Assembly (NCBI GenBank): GCA_951394405.1
Contig: OX596339.1
Span: forward strand, 2,976,001-3,040,000
Direction: 5' to 3'
From: Coprinellus micaceus
Lineage: Eukaryota; Basidiomycota; Agaricomycetes; Agaricales; Psathyrellaceae
Length of the DNA: 64,000 nucleotides
In this document: piece by piece, positions 10,812 through 22,671 of the stretch
How the letters are laid out: each line of letters opens with the position of its first letter
Position numbering within the stretch: position 1 is the first letter of the stretch
The notes under the pieces: model-generated
What the model was told of the DNA's origin: nothing
What the model saw: the letters and a program-made list of their open reading frames with translations, nothing else
Database searches by the model: none
Translations under genes and position numbers: made by a program

Positions 10812-13133
10812 CCTTCACTCGTATCGACGAAGCCGGTGTAGAAGAAAGAGTGGACGCGACAAGCCCAAGCTTGATGCAGTGAGCGAGCGTGGAGGGAAAA
10901 CAAGAGGAACAGTCGGAAGGCAAGCCAGGCCTTAGGTGTGCGCGCGATCTTGCTGAAATTGTGAGGAGGTGCAGGGAGGAGAGGAAGAAACGACAGCCTT
11001 GGGTCAGTAATATGTATGTCGCCACTGCCAGTTACCCCCATCACATCAAATGTGTCGCCCTGTCGGAGGGTAAGGATGGGCGCCCCGCTTGAAACGCGAC
11101 GCGGAAGTGATAGGTACTGTCGATCCTGGTTCATTGAAAGGGACTTTGCGACGGTGCCTGCCGGGATGGATCTGCAAACAAAAATGCTTCTGCGGCTACT
11201 GAAAGGTTTGGACATTGGGAGTCGCAGCCGCCTCAGACCCGGGTGCCAACAGTGGGCGAGGGTTAGGCGCTTGAAGTTGAAAACGGCTCTGATGCCTTTT
11301 GAAGGCCAAGAGGCATCTGATCTCTGTTCCAGCCACAGATGGAAATGAGGTATCTCCTGAGGACACGGACAAGTCTCGGGGACAGAAAGATGAAAGAACG
11401 GCGAGGCAAGCCCATCCTGGAAAATGGACGATAAAGAATTCTTGGCTCATACGTAAACCAGGTCTCGGAATGCCCCACCGTGGATCCGTTGTTCCTCCAC
11501 GCAATGCAAACAAAAGGCATCGCGAGGGCTCCAGTCCTCATTTCGGTCGGTGTTGTCCAGAGCGGGGGTCCAAAGAGCCAAGAGGAGCCGGAGGGCATCG
11601 ACCGCTCGGACGGCGATTACCCTAGGTTCTCTTCAGGGCTGGAGTATTCCGGGGTCATATGCGCGAGACTACTCTCCCCTGCAGTGGCACAGCCTTCCAG
11701 GAGAGCTAGGAGGTGAACGGGAGCGGACAGCACACGGGATGGGAAGTAGAGGGCTGGAGGAAGGAGTACCTCTATGCAAGGTTCGGGGGTGTAGGGTAGG
11801 ATTCCAACGCAGGGGCGTTCAATCGCAAGGGTGGCGCAACCATCTCGAGGTCCTAATGTCGGGGTATCCCGTCGACTGGGCCTGGCAGGGAGTTGCAAAG
11901 AGCACCCAGAGCATTGCGGGGAGGGGAGAGAGAGGCCACTGGCAGGTAGAAGGTTTTACGACGTCAAGGAGGAGGCTTGGTCCTGTAATCGAGAGGCCCA
12001 TAACGAGAGAGATTGCGTGACCAATTCTCATCCTGAAACAAGGACGGTTCCCCTGGGTCGTGCAGATCTCTCGACGCATTTTCCCAACTGGTGCTCTAAA
12101 TCATTTAGAGCCTTTTTCGTGGGTTGAAGCCCGAGATGGCCCAGGCGAGTGTGGTGATTCCAGAGCCATCGTCGGTTTGACTCAGGTCCAACTGGAAACA
12201 AACCCTAGGCCCACAAGGAAGACAAACGATAAAACGACGAGGTCCTTGTGGCTCGCCAGAGGGCGAAAGTCGAAGAATCGAAGAGTACTGTCACCCCCAG
12301 TCAGGTACCATGTTCTAGTGCTTGAGGGAAAACGCCAAACAGCCGATATCGTCGGAGACTAGCGAGGTAGAGAGTAAGAGGGAGAGGTCAGATTGGAGCC
12401 TCTAGTACTATCCCGTGCCAAAGATCCGCGAATGTTGATGAGTACTGTAACAGAGATGAAACCCCTTGTTCAAGAAGGGATGTTTCGACATCCACCCAAA
12501 CATAGGTCCGTCGCCGCAGGGGTAAGAACTGCGGGAGGGGAGGGTTGGCGCAGTGATGGTGGGGGAAGGGGGAAAAGAGATGCGGAAGACGAATGAGAGG
12601 TGGATGGCTTATATATGGCGTTGGCGCAATCCTGGAACCTATGCACAATAGGGGTCCAAGAAGTGGTGGATGTGGAAGAGAAAACTCAGACAAGCTTGAA
12701 CTGATTTTTTGAACCGGACTTCCAAAACCTCAATGGGGAGATCAAACGATAATCAATGCCGCCCTTCTGCATACGTCCTCCATGTCACGTCCTCCCAAGC
12801 TCGAGATAGACGCGTTTAGCGCGTCGCACTAGGCCCGATACGCGACGGTGCATCGTATTCTCGTGGAAAATCACTCATATCCGAACGTTCAAGCCCCTCC
12901 TGGACTTTGGCCGCGAATGCGCTTGACTATCCTCGAATCCTCACCTCAGCCTCGGGCTGGTGGCGAGCGAACAGCCTTTCCGCAGTCTTCAAAGGGTCTA
13001 AGTATCACTTACACCGGGTGAGTGTATGGGCTTGGCAAAGACCCGTTAATGGGTGGGCTACTTCATGTTCGGGAAGAAATGACGCAGCCTCGAGGCGAGT
13101 GCAAGGCAGGGGGTACTTCTTCAGGTTCTCAAT
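10812..13133. other. Long intergenic stretch, no gene seen
   Basis: About 2.3 kb between the divergent membrane-protein and lipase genes. Overlapping frames of 80-150 codons occur on both strands (for example 11550-12020 plus and 10802-11215 minus). None has a family motif, a consistent composition or a clean exon pattern. It may hold regulatory DNA or eroded sequence. Confidence 0.45.
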
Positions 13134-14621
13134 ATGTCAAATCGCGAAATGGAACTCAGCTATCCCCCATCCCCATCTTCTTCAGCGCCTTTACCTTCCT
13201 GCAACGAGCTGGGGGGTTCGAACACAATGCCCGTGCCGTATTTCGAGACGGCATCCGCCGGCCAGGTTACCAGGAAAGATGAGAAGAGGCCTGTCCTTTC
13301 AGCGAGCCGGAAATACACCACTACCAAGGTCGAGGCGTCCGAATGCCCGGAGCGCGAGATGTACGCGTCGGAAAGGCAGGACAACTTCAGGTGGTTGTCC
13401 AAGCTGGTCGGATCATACGCAGACTGCGAGCCCCTCGAAAGCAGTCAGTTAGTACCGGAAGAAACCAAGCAAAGGGTAGACGAAATCGGTATGTCGTTAC
13501 GCTCCCGTTCAGCTAGCATTCTCTCTAAATACAGGGAGCAGGGCAATACTCTGAACTAGTGTATAGCTACGTCCCGGTGGAGTCTCTTTTTAAGCACCAC
13601 AACTCTCTGAAGGAAGAAAGAATCCTTCTGGAATACCAAGCGGTACTCAGCGACTGCGAATTTCTTCGCTACATTGAGGGAGAAAGGACCAACCTCTCTG
13701 CTTTTGTTGCCTATCGCAGGAGCACGAGGCAACTGGTCGTTTCGATATCGGGTTCTACCAGGTTCAAACACATGAAGTATAACCTACATGCGACACACAC
13801 CCCTTGGCCTGGCTCCGCACTCCAGCCCTGCGATGGCTTGTTGGCGGAAAATGACGCCAGTGGCCTAACCGTGCACTCTGGATTCCTGCAGTTGTACCAA
13901 GACGTCGAGAGGGGACTCAAGGAAGCACTCCAGAATGCCATCCACGACCACAACCCGGAGGAGTTGATCATCACTGGCCATAGCATGGGCGGTAGTGTGT
14001 CACACTTGCTTTGCATGGACCTCCTTTCGGAGACCTCAGAGATGAAGTTACCTGAGAAGGTCTGTCTGGCAACGTACGGCACCCCACGGACAGGCAGCAT
14101 GGCGCTCGTACAGCACTACCGATCCCTCATCGAAGCGTTTAGGTCCAAGGGAGGGACAACATTTGAGGAATTCTCGGTTAAAGCCTATAACGATGGTATG
14201 ACTTCCTCTCCCGAGCGTCGTAAGCGCCGTGTCTGACGAGTTAAAATGCGCAGGTGTTCCAGCAGTTCCTCCTCGGACCTTCGGCTACGCCCATTTCTCC
14301 GACAAACCTCTGTACGCCTTCCAAAGAAGGCTCTACTACGTCCCACTAGGCAATGAGGAATCATCCCTCTTTCACGTTGAACCCACTGAAGATCCGTCGG
14401 AGCTGACTGAGTCTGTCGATCACGCCAACCGGTTTTCGAAGGGGGGTCACAATTACTACAACGGCCGCGACCTCGAGGGGTTCAGGAAGACTACCGATCG
14501 GTTGAACGCTGCCGGCTTTCCGGATAACCAGATGTGGAGGGAGAAGTTTAGAAAAGGTGTAAAGAAACGGGAAGTCACAAGGAAAGGATCCGTCGATTTG
14601 GGTGCTGGAACCCCCCCTTGA
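13134..14621 (+). CDS. Class 3 (fungal lipase-like) lipase
   Basis: Exons 13134-13488, 13542-14195 and 14254-14621 (introns 53 and 58 nt) code for 458 aa. The alpha/beta-hydrolase core of lipase class 3 can be followed. The family's early strand and oxyanion region is AYRRSTRQLVVSISGS, the nucleophile elbow is ITGHSMGGSVSHLL with the catalytic Ser, and the acid region is AYNDGVPAVPPRTFGYAHF. The likely catalytic His is in GGHNYYNGRDL. There is no signal peptide, so the enzyme is probably intracellular, acting on mono-, di- or triacylglycerols. The first ~110 residues are Ser/Pro-rich and likely disordered. Exon 2 was joined using the acceptor at 13540-13541 because it restores IGQYSELVYSYVPVESLF, a typical class 3 lipase N-terminal helix. 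The acceptor at 13533-13534 would break the frame. The start codon is the first in-frame ATG and is less certain. Confidence 0.85.
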
Positions 14622-14800
14622 ACTCCCTCGTGCTGAAGTGAACATCCTCATGTACGATATCCATTCATTCATTTGCATTACACATGTAAGATCTGTTTTA
14701 AGCTTTACAACATCATGAAGCGAGTTTCATGGACAGGCTGCGACCCGAGAAACCGAAATACTATGCACTATGTACGCACCATATTCAAGAGCAAGATTAT

Positions 14801-15637
14801 CTACCAATCCCCTTGTAGTTCACAAATCCGTCGGATAATAAACTTACGACGATCCTCATTCCTTCCAATGCACCAATCGCACATGATGAAGGGCACCGTA
14901 CTTGCTCCGAGAATGGTGACAGGAATTGCCACAGATAATGGAAGCTGGCTCCAAGTGTAGACGTAAATCCCAGCCAGCATGCAGACACAGCCGACGATAA
15001 GGAATGGGAAGGGAATGAGGAGGGAGAGCGCCATGAATCGATGGACGGGCCCTGGAGGGGGGATTTTAACGCTCTCTCGGTCAAAGTCGATGGTAGCGTG
15101 CCCCCGTTTCTTCGGCTTATTCGCGTCCTTGTCCTCTGTCATCTCCGTCTCCTTCTCCGGCGGCACAGCCGTGACCACCTCCTCCCCATTGGTCTTGAGA
15201 TGAAGAAGCTTGTCGAGAAGCTTCTGCTCCGCATTGCGCATACGCTCGAGCCAGCGAATTGTGAGGTATCCCATCATAGCTGACATTATGTCGATCAGCA
15301 GACCGCCGAGGAACAGAGCTTGTGTGGCCTGTGCGGCACGAGAGTCTGGACGATCACGATCCGGTTGAAGAACGAAACCCAATATCTGTGACTGGATAGC
15401 AGCAATAAAGCCTGCCTATCTCAGAGTGCATTAATGGTCAAGGTGGGCATCTTGACGGGCATAAGAACCAAGACATACCGCGACACACAGAGAACTGAAC
15501 CCCTTGATCAAGGATTCGAATTGGGCTTTCTCAGCGGATGCTTTGGCGATAGCTTGACTCTGCGGCTCTGTCATAGTACCCTCGGGCTCGGTCTTGGCTA
15601 TGCTGTCGTGTCTGTCGCGTTCTTGGACCCCCAGCAT
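14801..15637 (-). CDS. Small multi-pass membrane protein of unknown function
   Basis: Exons 15637-15479 and 15415-14801, 257 aa, intron 63 nt. Hydrophobic segments lie around GFSSLCVAAGFIAAIQSQILGF, ALFLGGLLIDIMSAMMGYL, LSLLIPFPFLIVGCVCMLAGI and LPLSVAIPVTILGASTVPF. A charged cytosolic segment rich in Lys/Glu/Asp separates the two hairpins. Four-segment proteins of this arrangement recur in many copies in Agaricomycete genomes and have no assigned role. Translation may begin at 15637 or at the in-frame MTEPQSQAIAK about 20 residues later. It is convergent with the class 3 lipase, with only 179 bp between their stops. Confidence 0.7.
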
Positions 15638-16827
15638 CTCAATGTGGGTGCTGAATTAAACTAAAGAGCCTGGTCATAGTACTCGAACCTTCTTATACGA
15701 CCCACCAAGCACCTTTTGTGCTGTCAACCTTGGGCCCAGGTAAGGAGATCCTTATCAAAGCGAGGTGTGGCTCCATGATTCTGCACCTGCCGGTCTTCTC
15801 GTGAGGCGTGCGTGTGACCCAAGTAACAGGTGACCGACTCTTCGCTATCAAATAAGCGCCCATTTCCGATCATCGACAAATAACGTTGTTTCCGTTCTGA
15901 TCGATGAACCACCCTCCCCGTACATAGCGAGTTATTGGAAGGGCGAGAAATTTATTCCTCGGACGCGGTATGGTCACCCAATACATGCGACAACCGAATG
16001 ACCTTCGTCAGCGACCACTTTCGATATGGTGCCTCGTCGCCTGCTGGGTTCGGCGTGGCAGAGACGAACTCGGCAAATGCCGTGGCCACGATCTTGGTGT
16101 GAATTCAACGGCGTTCTCACTCCACCGTGACGCTTCATGCCCTCTGCTTGGATTACTTCTGAACAAAGCAATCGCAAGGTGGCAGTATGGGAGTAATATC
16201 TCTAAACTGAGGCGCTGACTACTACTTCACTGGAACCGGAGTCGCATGCGCACTGGTTCCAGGTCGTTTGTGCGTGCCTTTCATATCACGGCGAAGGTAG
16301 ACGACCCTATTTCGGGACCGCCTATGTCCGCAGCACTTGGGAAGCTGAGGGAACGACGCCGAGTACGACGGAAGCCTCACCCGTTCAATGGTTGTCCTAA
16401 AGCCTGAAGGAGGCCCAGTGGGATGCACTTACCCATTCAGGTTCGGAAAGGGCCTTGAAAAGCCTGGCGATGCTCTATAGGAACGTGCGGGGGAGTCCCC
16501 GAACTCGTGTTTCGTTACACGGCGTTCCAAAGAAATGATCACTCATCTCGATAATCGATCGTCGATGCAAGAACGCACCCCCCTTCTGCCGGACCCCACG
16601 GCTCATATTCTCAACCCATATCAGCGAAGGTTAGCCTCGGGAGAATCCCAGAGCAGGGTGGCAAATTCATCCCCTAGCATGCATCTAGCAAGAGCCTCGC
16701 CTTCACAATGGGCGCTTAACGCCCCATGTTGGCCATGTCGATCACCACACTGATGGGCCTCATGGATTCGGCGTGAACTTCACGCGCCGCTAGATATCCA
16801 TTTTTCTCAGCTTTAAAGGGCCTGGAA
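15638..16827. other. Divergent promoter region, no gene seen
   Basis: About 1.2 kb between two genes transcribed away from each other. It holds two copies of the TAAGCGCCC 9-mer, at 15853-15861 (plus) and 16710-16718 (inverted), about 216 bp and 110 bp from the respective start codons. No RNA gene or protein frame was recognised. Confidence 0.5.
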
Positions 16828-18185
16828 ATGGCGAAACGGTACGATAAGGATGTTGCCCAACACAAGCACAACTTACTCCTGGGCCAAGGCTGTAACTAGC
16901 CCTTTCTGTGGGGTTGTTGGTGCGATGCAATCCCTTGAAAGATGGGTGTAGCTTCCTACTAACATTCTGCAAGGATTGGGCAGCGCCCCTACTAATCCAG
17001 TCGTCCTGATACACGGATGGACGGACAAGCCTACTGAGAGCGGGACTTTCAAGGTGATCGAGAAACACCTTGCAAAGAGCGGTGTTCATTTCTTCGTTCC
17101 ACACCTGGCTCGCTTTGGAAGTGTCGAAGAACGAGCTGAACTCCTGATCAAGAGTGTGGGCGAGGTCTACAAAGGACGCAAAGTGCATCTCATGGGGCAC
17201 TCTATGGTAAGTTGGGCTCTGCATTTTTGCTGCGTTCGGGATAATCGGCCTGACGTGTTTCGCATTCAGGGCGGGATTGTAGCTCGGTCCGTTGCAGGTC
17301 GTGGTGATCTACCATTCGAAGTACTTACAGTGACCACACTCGTGCGCACGCTTTCCACGCTTTTTAGACAGGGACTGACAATCTCATGTTTCGACACATA
17401 GGGAAGTCCGAATCGTGGCCTCAGATACCTCGACCTACTTCCCACGCTGGATGGGTCTAGTGGTAAGTGAGTTCGCGATACGTTTCAGAGATACTAACCC
17501 CAGTTGTATATAGAGGAAGCTCAGAAAATCCGCAGCATCTTTGGAACCGACTGTGGGGGGTTGACCAACCTCTCCACCAAATACATGGAGTGGTTTAACG
17601 AGGCCACTCCGAACAACCCTGACGTGGAGTACTTCAGCTGGGCGGCTCAAGCGTCGCACCTTACACTCTCATATGCGTAAGTGGTACGTTTTCCCGGCCT
17701 CAAACCGTTTCCTTAGCCTCTTATAGTGCTCATCGTATCATCGTCGACCGCTTCTATCCCGAAAACGACGGGATAGTTGGCGTGGAGACTGCGAGCTGGG
17801 GAAAAGACCTTGGCCCAGGCACCCATCTTGGAACGGTGAAGGGGCTGACACAGTACGCCTTTCCCCCAGAGCTAGTTGACCACTGACCGAAGTAATTCTA
17901 TGCAGCTCGTCTATCGTTTCAAACGAAGTGATCGTGAGCACTTTGCCTCATTTGCGAGCCGCGGAACTAGGTTTGAGAACTAGAATAGAAGACGTCAGTG
18001 ATAGCTGGAAGGAGCAGATGAGACGCCGTGTCGCGGGCCACAAAGACGAGTGGAAGGGATACTACTATGCCAGGAAAGACCGGAAAAGGCATGGCGGAAG
18101 TGACCACAAATCCGGCTACCTATACGATACAGCGGAAGGATATAAGTACGACATCCACTCGAAGTCAGGCTCCGACTCAGAATGA
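16828..18185 (+). CDS. Alpha/beta-hydrolase triacylglycerol lipase
   Basis: Seven exons: 16828-16888, 16974-17206, 17270-17341, 17402-17462, 17514-17676, 17727-17852 and 17906-18185, coding for 331 aa. The oxyanion loop is NPVVLIHGWTD. The nucleophile elbow GHSMGGIVARSV is interrupted by intron 2 between Met and Gly. Next comes TTLGSPNRGLRYLD (most relatives have a GTPHRGS-like sequence here), then the acid region ENDGIVGVETASWG. The His of GLTHSSIV is made by the splice at 17853-17905. This is the order of the bacterial-type/lipase-2-like triacylglycerol lipases. The C-terminal tail is basic and Tyr-rich. Exon 1 needs a GC donor (AG|GC at 16889): the phases then fit and the total is an exact codon number, but the donor is weak. 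The lipase core is secure; the first exon is tentative. Confidence 0.8.
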
Positions 18186-18925
18186 AGGGGGAACCCGGGA
18201 ACCGGGACACTTTTTCTCGTTCCGTGGTTGGCCGTCTCCTTCCCATCCATGGAGGTATGAGGGGTTGACATCACCCATTTTCTGGCCGGTCCATCAAATA
18301 CTTGGATATCATTTAGATTATGCTCACACCCATGTACTTTCTTAATACCGTTATCCATATGGTAGTTCGTCCCAACAGTTGGCGGGCGAATGTGGGGAGC
18401 AGCAAGAGAAAGCCGAGGGAGAGTGAGGGAGATGTATAGGCGTAAACGTAGGGGAGTGTTTGAATGTGGGAGATAGGGGAGGGAGATTTTGATAGGCATG
18501 TTACGAGAGTGCCGATGCCTGACTGTCCGAAAATCGGGGGCCACCTCAGACCCTCTGGGTTCAATCGGGGCGGAGGGGAATTCAGGTTCGAGAGCCAAAC
18601 GAGATGGTAGTATCTTCCATGTTTATCCCTGGTGGGACAGGTGGAAACGAGAAGCGTACCGAGGGTAAGGGGTCCAGGGTTGCCGTCGGGAGTGGAAGTG
18701 CAGAAATATCGTAGTCGTTTTCAAAGGAGCCGCACGTGGAGAAGGCAGACACGTCTTTGTCATATGGTGGTGCCACAAGTCAGACCATCGTTGCCGGGTT
18801 GGGACTTGGGAGGCTATACGTATCAGTAGTGTTCGGGGAAACGGAGCTCGCAGGGAAATTGGAAGGAGTGGTAAGCACCGGCACCCAGGTTCCACGGGCG
18901 GAAGGAGGCGACATCAGGGGCACGT
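18186..18925. other. Convergent intergenic gap, no gene seen
   Basis: This lies between the stops of the lipase (+) and the DUF7918 gene (-). Frames on either strand (for example 18116-18598 minus) look random and Pro-rich. Confidence 0.5.
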
Positions 18926-20235
18926 TCAAGTGAGGTCGATGATTTCGCCGGGGAGGAAGTCAAACTTAGGTTCCTGCTTGACGAGGCTTCCAGACCCAGA
19001 AGGAAGGTTCGTGAGATCAATAGTCTCTCCCGGGACGAACGCGCTTTTGGGCTCCTGCTTCACGCGTTTTGCAGGCGGTTCGGCGTTATAACCTGCCCCC
19101 TGGGTTTTCCTCGCTTTCATTGTGGCGAGTTGTGCCTTGCAGAGAGAGATATGTCAGCTTGACTGGAGACCCCGAGATGATTCAGGACTGAACGTACCTC
19201 CACTCGCTGAATCTCTTCATCCGTAGGCTCGAGCAGGTCTTGAGCGACTTGGTCTTCCTCTTTAACTTCGTCGAGCTTCCGTTTGCCAGATGTTTGCTTA
19301 TTTATCCCTGGGGGTTTGTTTCTTGAGCTTGACGCGACCGCGTTTTCGTGAACCGGGACGAGCACTTTCCGTGGGGCTATCCCGTCGGCGACGAGGATAT
19401 CTGTGTACCAATTTCAGCGTCAATGTGACCGCGTGGACATCTAAAGCGACTTGCCCATATGCCGATAGTTGAAAACGAATGTAAACACTTTTTTTAACCC
19501 GACCGGGTCGAGGACGGGTGGGGGGACGGCCAAAAGCTTCTCTTCTCCGAATCTGAGAACACCTTATGAAAAGAATTTCAGTTATCATCTAATAGAGTTG
19601 CTTACTTGATGCAGTGGGCCAAACCCTTCTTTGCTCGTTCATGAATGCGGTAGTCCTCGCCAGGCTTTGGCGCTGCAAGTGCGGAAACGCGCTCAACAAA
19701 CCCTGACAGTGTTCCAATATCTACGGAAACTTCTCCGAAGCGCTTCGTAGTGGAGAGCAAGTACGAGTCGTCATCTTGAAATGTTTAACCCATGGAGGAT
19801 AACCTCAAAAGCTAGAAAATATAACTTACCAGTTAATTCCAAGCTCCCAAAATGGAACGTTCGCGTCGCAGTGTCGTTCTTGACGAGCTCTTTCTCGAAA
19901 TAACGCGTCACAGAGTTCGGGGTGTTTGGCGCATGACGAAATAGGTTGGACTCAATAAGCGCGCGGTTTCCATCGAGGAAGATGTGGGCACTGTGATTCA
20001 TCAATCTCATTCTACCAGCCGGGATGGCGCACCCAATCCTGAACTCCTATCCACATGCAAACCTTGAGATCGAAACGTCTCCAAAGCGTGAAGGGAAACA
20101 AGGGCTACACACCTTCCCCGGGTCGCAAGGAACCCAGCACACGACCTTATCCTCGGCTAACTCGACTTTGAACTCCTCTAATCTTCTCCCCTCCACTTCA
20201 ATCCATGTCTCGAAGCCTTGAGGTGACACGGGCAT
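18926..20235 (-). CDS. DUF7918-type protein with SUMO-interaction-like C-terminus
   Basis: Six exons: 20235-20113, 20046-19830, 19774-19606, 19552-19455, 19400-19198 and 19135-18926, coding for 339 aa. The N-terminal domain reads like the fungal DUF7918 family (FETWIEVEGRRLEEFKVELA, VVCWVPCDPGKEF, a variable loop, FHFGSLELTDDDSYLL, VPPPVLDPVG). The family's role is unknown. The C-terminal third is charged and disordered. It contains a basic stretch (AKRVKQEPK, possible nuclear signal) and two repeats of the form KQEPK..F.PGE.IDLT, giving ETIDLT and EIIDLT, which match hydrophobic-acidic SUMO-interaction motifs. The fourth intron (19401-19454) has a GC donor, GCAAGT, the best-known GC-AG consensus, and the reading frame requires it. 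A nuclear role linked to SUMO is inference. Confidence 0.75.
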
Positions 20236-20752
20236 ATTTTGGATGATGATACCCGAGCTGTGACCGATTCGCGGTAAAGGGGTTGATTGGCCAAGGGTGT
20301 ATGATAGAGGGGTGGATACTGAGGGCAGAGGAGTAAAGAGCGAGTGGCCCGGAGCGTCGATGGTGGTGGTGGCAGTCAAGAACGCGTTGCGCCTATGACA
20401 AATTTTGTGACCGTGACGGGTCATCAAATGATGCATGGCCCCGACAACCTGAGACAACCCAAGCGCTCGTCGAGGCACCAAATCGAGTGCGATGGAGATA
20501 TAGCATAAAAACACGTATTTGAATTGCAGATGCAGATATACACGGCCTACGGGGTGATACCAGTGTTTGTAACACCTGGGCGCCTATGTAGCGCCCGGTT
20601 TGATCGGACGAATGTAGGTGTGTCCACAGGATCCTCCTCAGGCTGGTGTGCGTAGACGGGACCGCGGCAATCCGGTGCAGGGAACGTTCAAACCCTCAGT
20701 ATTCATTCATCATAGCCTAAATCTAGACATCGTGGCGTTATTCTCATCGACA
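20236..20752. other. Upstream region of the DUF7918 gene, no gene seen
   Basis: A minus-strand frame reaches upstream from the DUF7918 start to about 20514 without a stop, so a longer N-terminus is possible. The chosen ATG at 20235 begins just before the conserved domain. Confidence 0.45.
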
Positions 20753-22671
20753 TTATGCGGCAGCATCCGATGTTGCATTCGACCCCCGTTGGAGACGTCT
20801 CCAGGTTGACTTGAGTAACGGATCATCGCCCGTTGAACAGATCGAAATGAGCGCCCCCAACCCCGCCAGTCCTGCAGCCAGGTACACAATCGCTTGCCAC
20901 CCATTCTCAAGGTGGTCATAGAGCTGGGGGGGGAGTAGGTTAGATTTGTCCAGGTGTTTTGATAGAGTATGAGAACTGTACGTACTTGTCCTCCAATGAC
21001 CGGGCCGACTGGCGTGTCGCGTATTTGTTAGCTTTAATATGGATGTCCGGCAGGGATCCGACTTACTTGTGCTTCCCGCCCCAAACGCCGCGTTGAAAGC
21101 CCCATATACGTGAGCGTACCCAATCCCTTCGACTCCTCGAGAAACAGAGGCCAGTTCTGCGGTGAGAGGTGGAAGCACGCCAGACCCAAAGAAACCTGGC
21201 GGTTGTGAGAATATAAATGGGAACCAGAGACGCAGCAACACGTACTGCCCAGCCCAAACGCAGCGACGAATAGTCCAAGCTTTGACTCTATACTCATCAC
21301 AACGAACCAGGGCACAGCGAGGATGAGGCACAGAGGTGTGATCCATGCCGTGCCCCACCTGTCTGATATCCACCCAGTCAAAGGGCCGGCTTGAATGCAC
21401 GCGTCAGGATATGTCTTGATAGAGGCGATGTTGCTCACAGAACAAGGTTGGCACGACAGCGGCTATGAAGACGATGCCGACCTTTTTCGAAGTGAGGTTC
21501 CACACTGTTTGCAGGTGGACAGGGATTGATGGCTCTACGCTGCCGAGGTAGATGCTATGGGGTGATTAGGAGATGTTTCTGAGAAGATCAAAAGTCGCTC
21601 ACCCATACAGCAGGGTGAGCAGGAATGCTGATATTGCACGCGGAGATTTGGTCAATTTGCCCACCACTGCGACAAACGACAGAGGTTTCGCTTTTGGTTC
21701 CTCCGTTTTCCCTTCGGCTAGAGCGGTGTCCTTTTCCGTATCACCCCCAGCAAAGTCGGGGACGAGAGGGTCGGCACCCCACTTAATTGAACGCTTTCGC
21801 TCGATAATCACAAACCGCCCGACCAAGTCGGCCGCAGAGAGGATGACTCCAAAGACGAAAGGCCCCCGGAAGCCAAAGCGTTCGTACAAGGCGCCTCCTA
21901 TTGGAGGCCCGAGAACCGATCCAATTGAAAATCCGACCATGGCGAAACCAAGTTGTTGTCCAATGAGCCTCTCAGGCGTACAGTCACATCTACACGGCTG
22001 TGGTGAGCCCTTATGGGATAGAGATTCGAGGAAGAAACTTACAGCAAAGCCAAGCCGACGACCCAAACGATAGAGGAAGCGATTCCTTGGAGCACTCTAG
22101 CCACGCACATCACGGCGTAGTTAGGGGCTTCCATGAACATGATTTGTGAGGCGATGAGCATGACGAAGCCGAGAATCAGAGGCCACCTTCGAGCAGTGTA
22201 GCGCTCTGACAACATCGCGATAGGGAAGGTTGCTACATGGGAATATGTTAGCTGAAGTTATAGGTCCAAAGTATAGTGCCGACCCACAGAGAAGAAGTCC
22301 ACCGGACTATAGATGGTCAATTCAGTTACAGGCTCGCGAGTAAGAACAGGAACCTGAATTCACATATGCGAAGAGGAGCCATCCCGCGAGGCCCGATACC
22401 CCCTCGTATCCGAGTTGCTCTAGCTGGAAAGGAATAACTGGGATGATGATTGAGTACACAAGCAAATCAATTGCGATGCCTAGAAAACCTCGATGATGAA
22501 CAACCTTCGTCAGAGGGTCCAAGCATTCAAATGCTCACCGGAGCCCACGACCAAAGTCGTGAACCAATACGACGGTCTCCACTCCAAGCCAAGAGGCCTC
22601 TTCCCACGGGCCTTGGGCTCTGGAGCAGCCGCTTGCTCCCGCATGACGACGACGACCTCGTTCTGGTCCAT
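20753..22671 (-). CDS. Major facilitator superfamily transporter (DHA1-like)
   Basis: Ten exons: 22671-22539, 22479-22364, 22306-22288, 22232-22043, 21989-21603, 21554-21439, 21389-21246, 21195-21067, 21008-20986 and 20923-20753, coding for 475 aa. MFS landmarks include the first helix (GIAIDLLVYSIIIPVIPF), GWLLFAYSGGLLL, and then STFPIAMLSERYTARRWPL, matching the loop 2-3 G-x-x-x-D/E-R motif. GFSIGSVLGPPIGGALYERFGFRGPF is antiporter motif C and its loop, SGPLTGWISDRWGTAW is the repeated loop 8-9 motif, and STIGPVIGGQ is near helix 11. Twelve helices are likely, with a charged central loop. The arrangement resembles drug:H+ antiporters and vesicular amine transporters, so it probably exports a small organic compound. 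The substrate is unknown. Exons 3 (19 nt) and 9 (23 nt) are microexons, and both are needed to keep the MFS motifs in frame. The Met at 22671 was chosen because a splice-acceptor-like CTAAC...CAG lies just upstream. Confidence 0.85.

Noticed and set aside
11550..12020. 156-codon plus-strand frame and several overlapping minus frames
   Set aside because: Overlapping frames on both strands of similar length, none protein-like; treated as chance.
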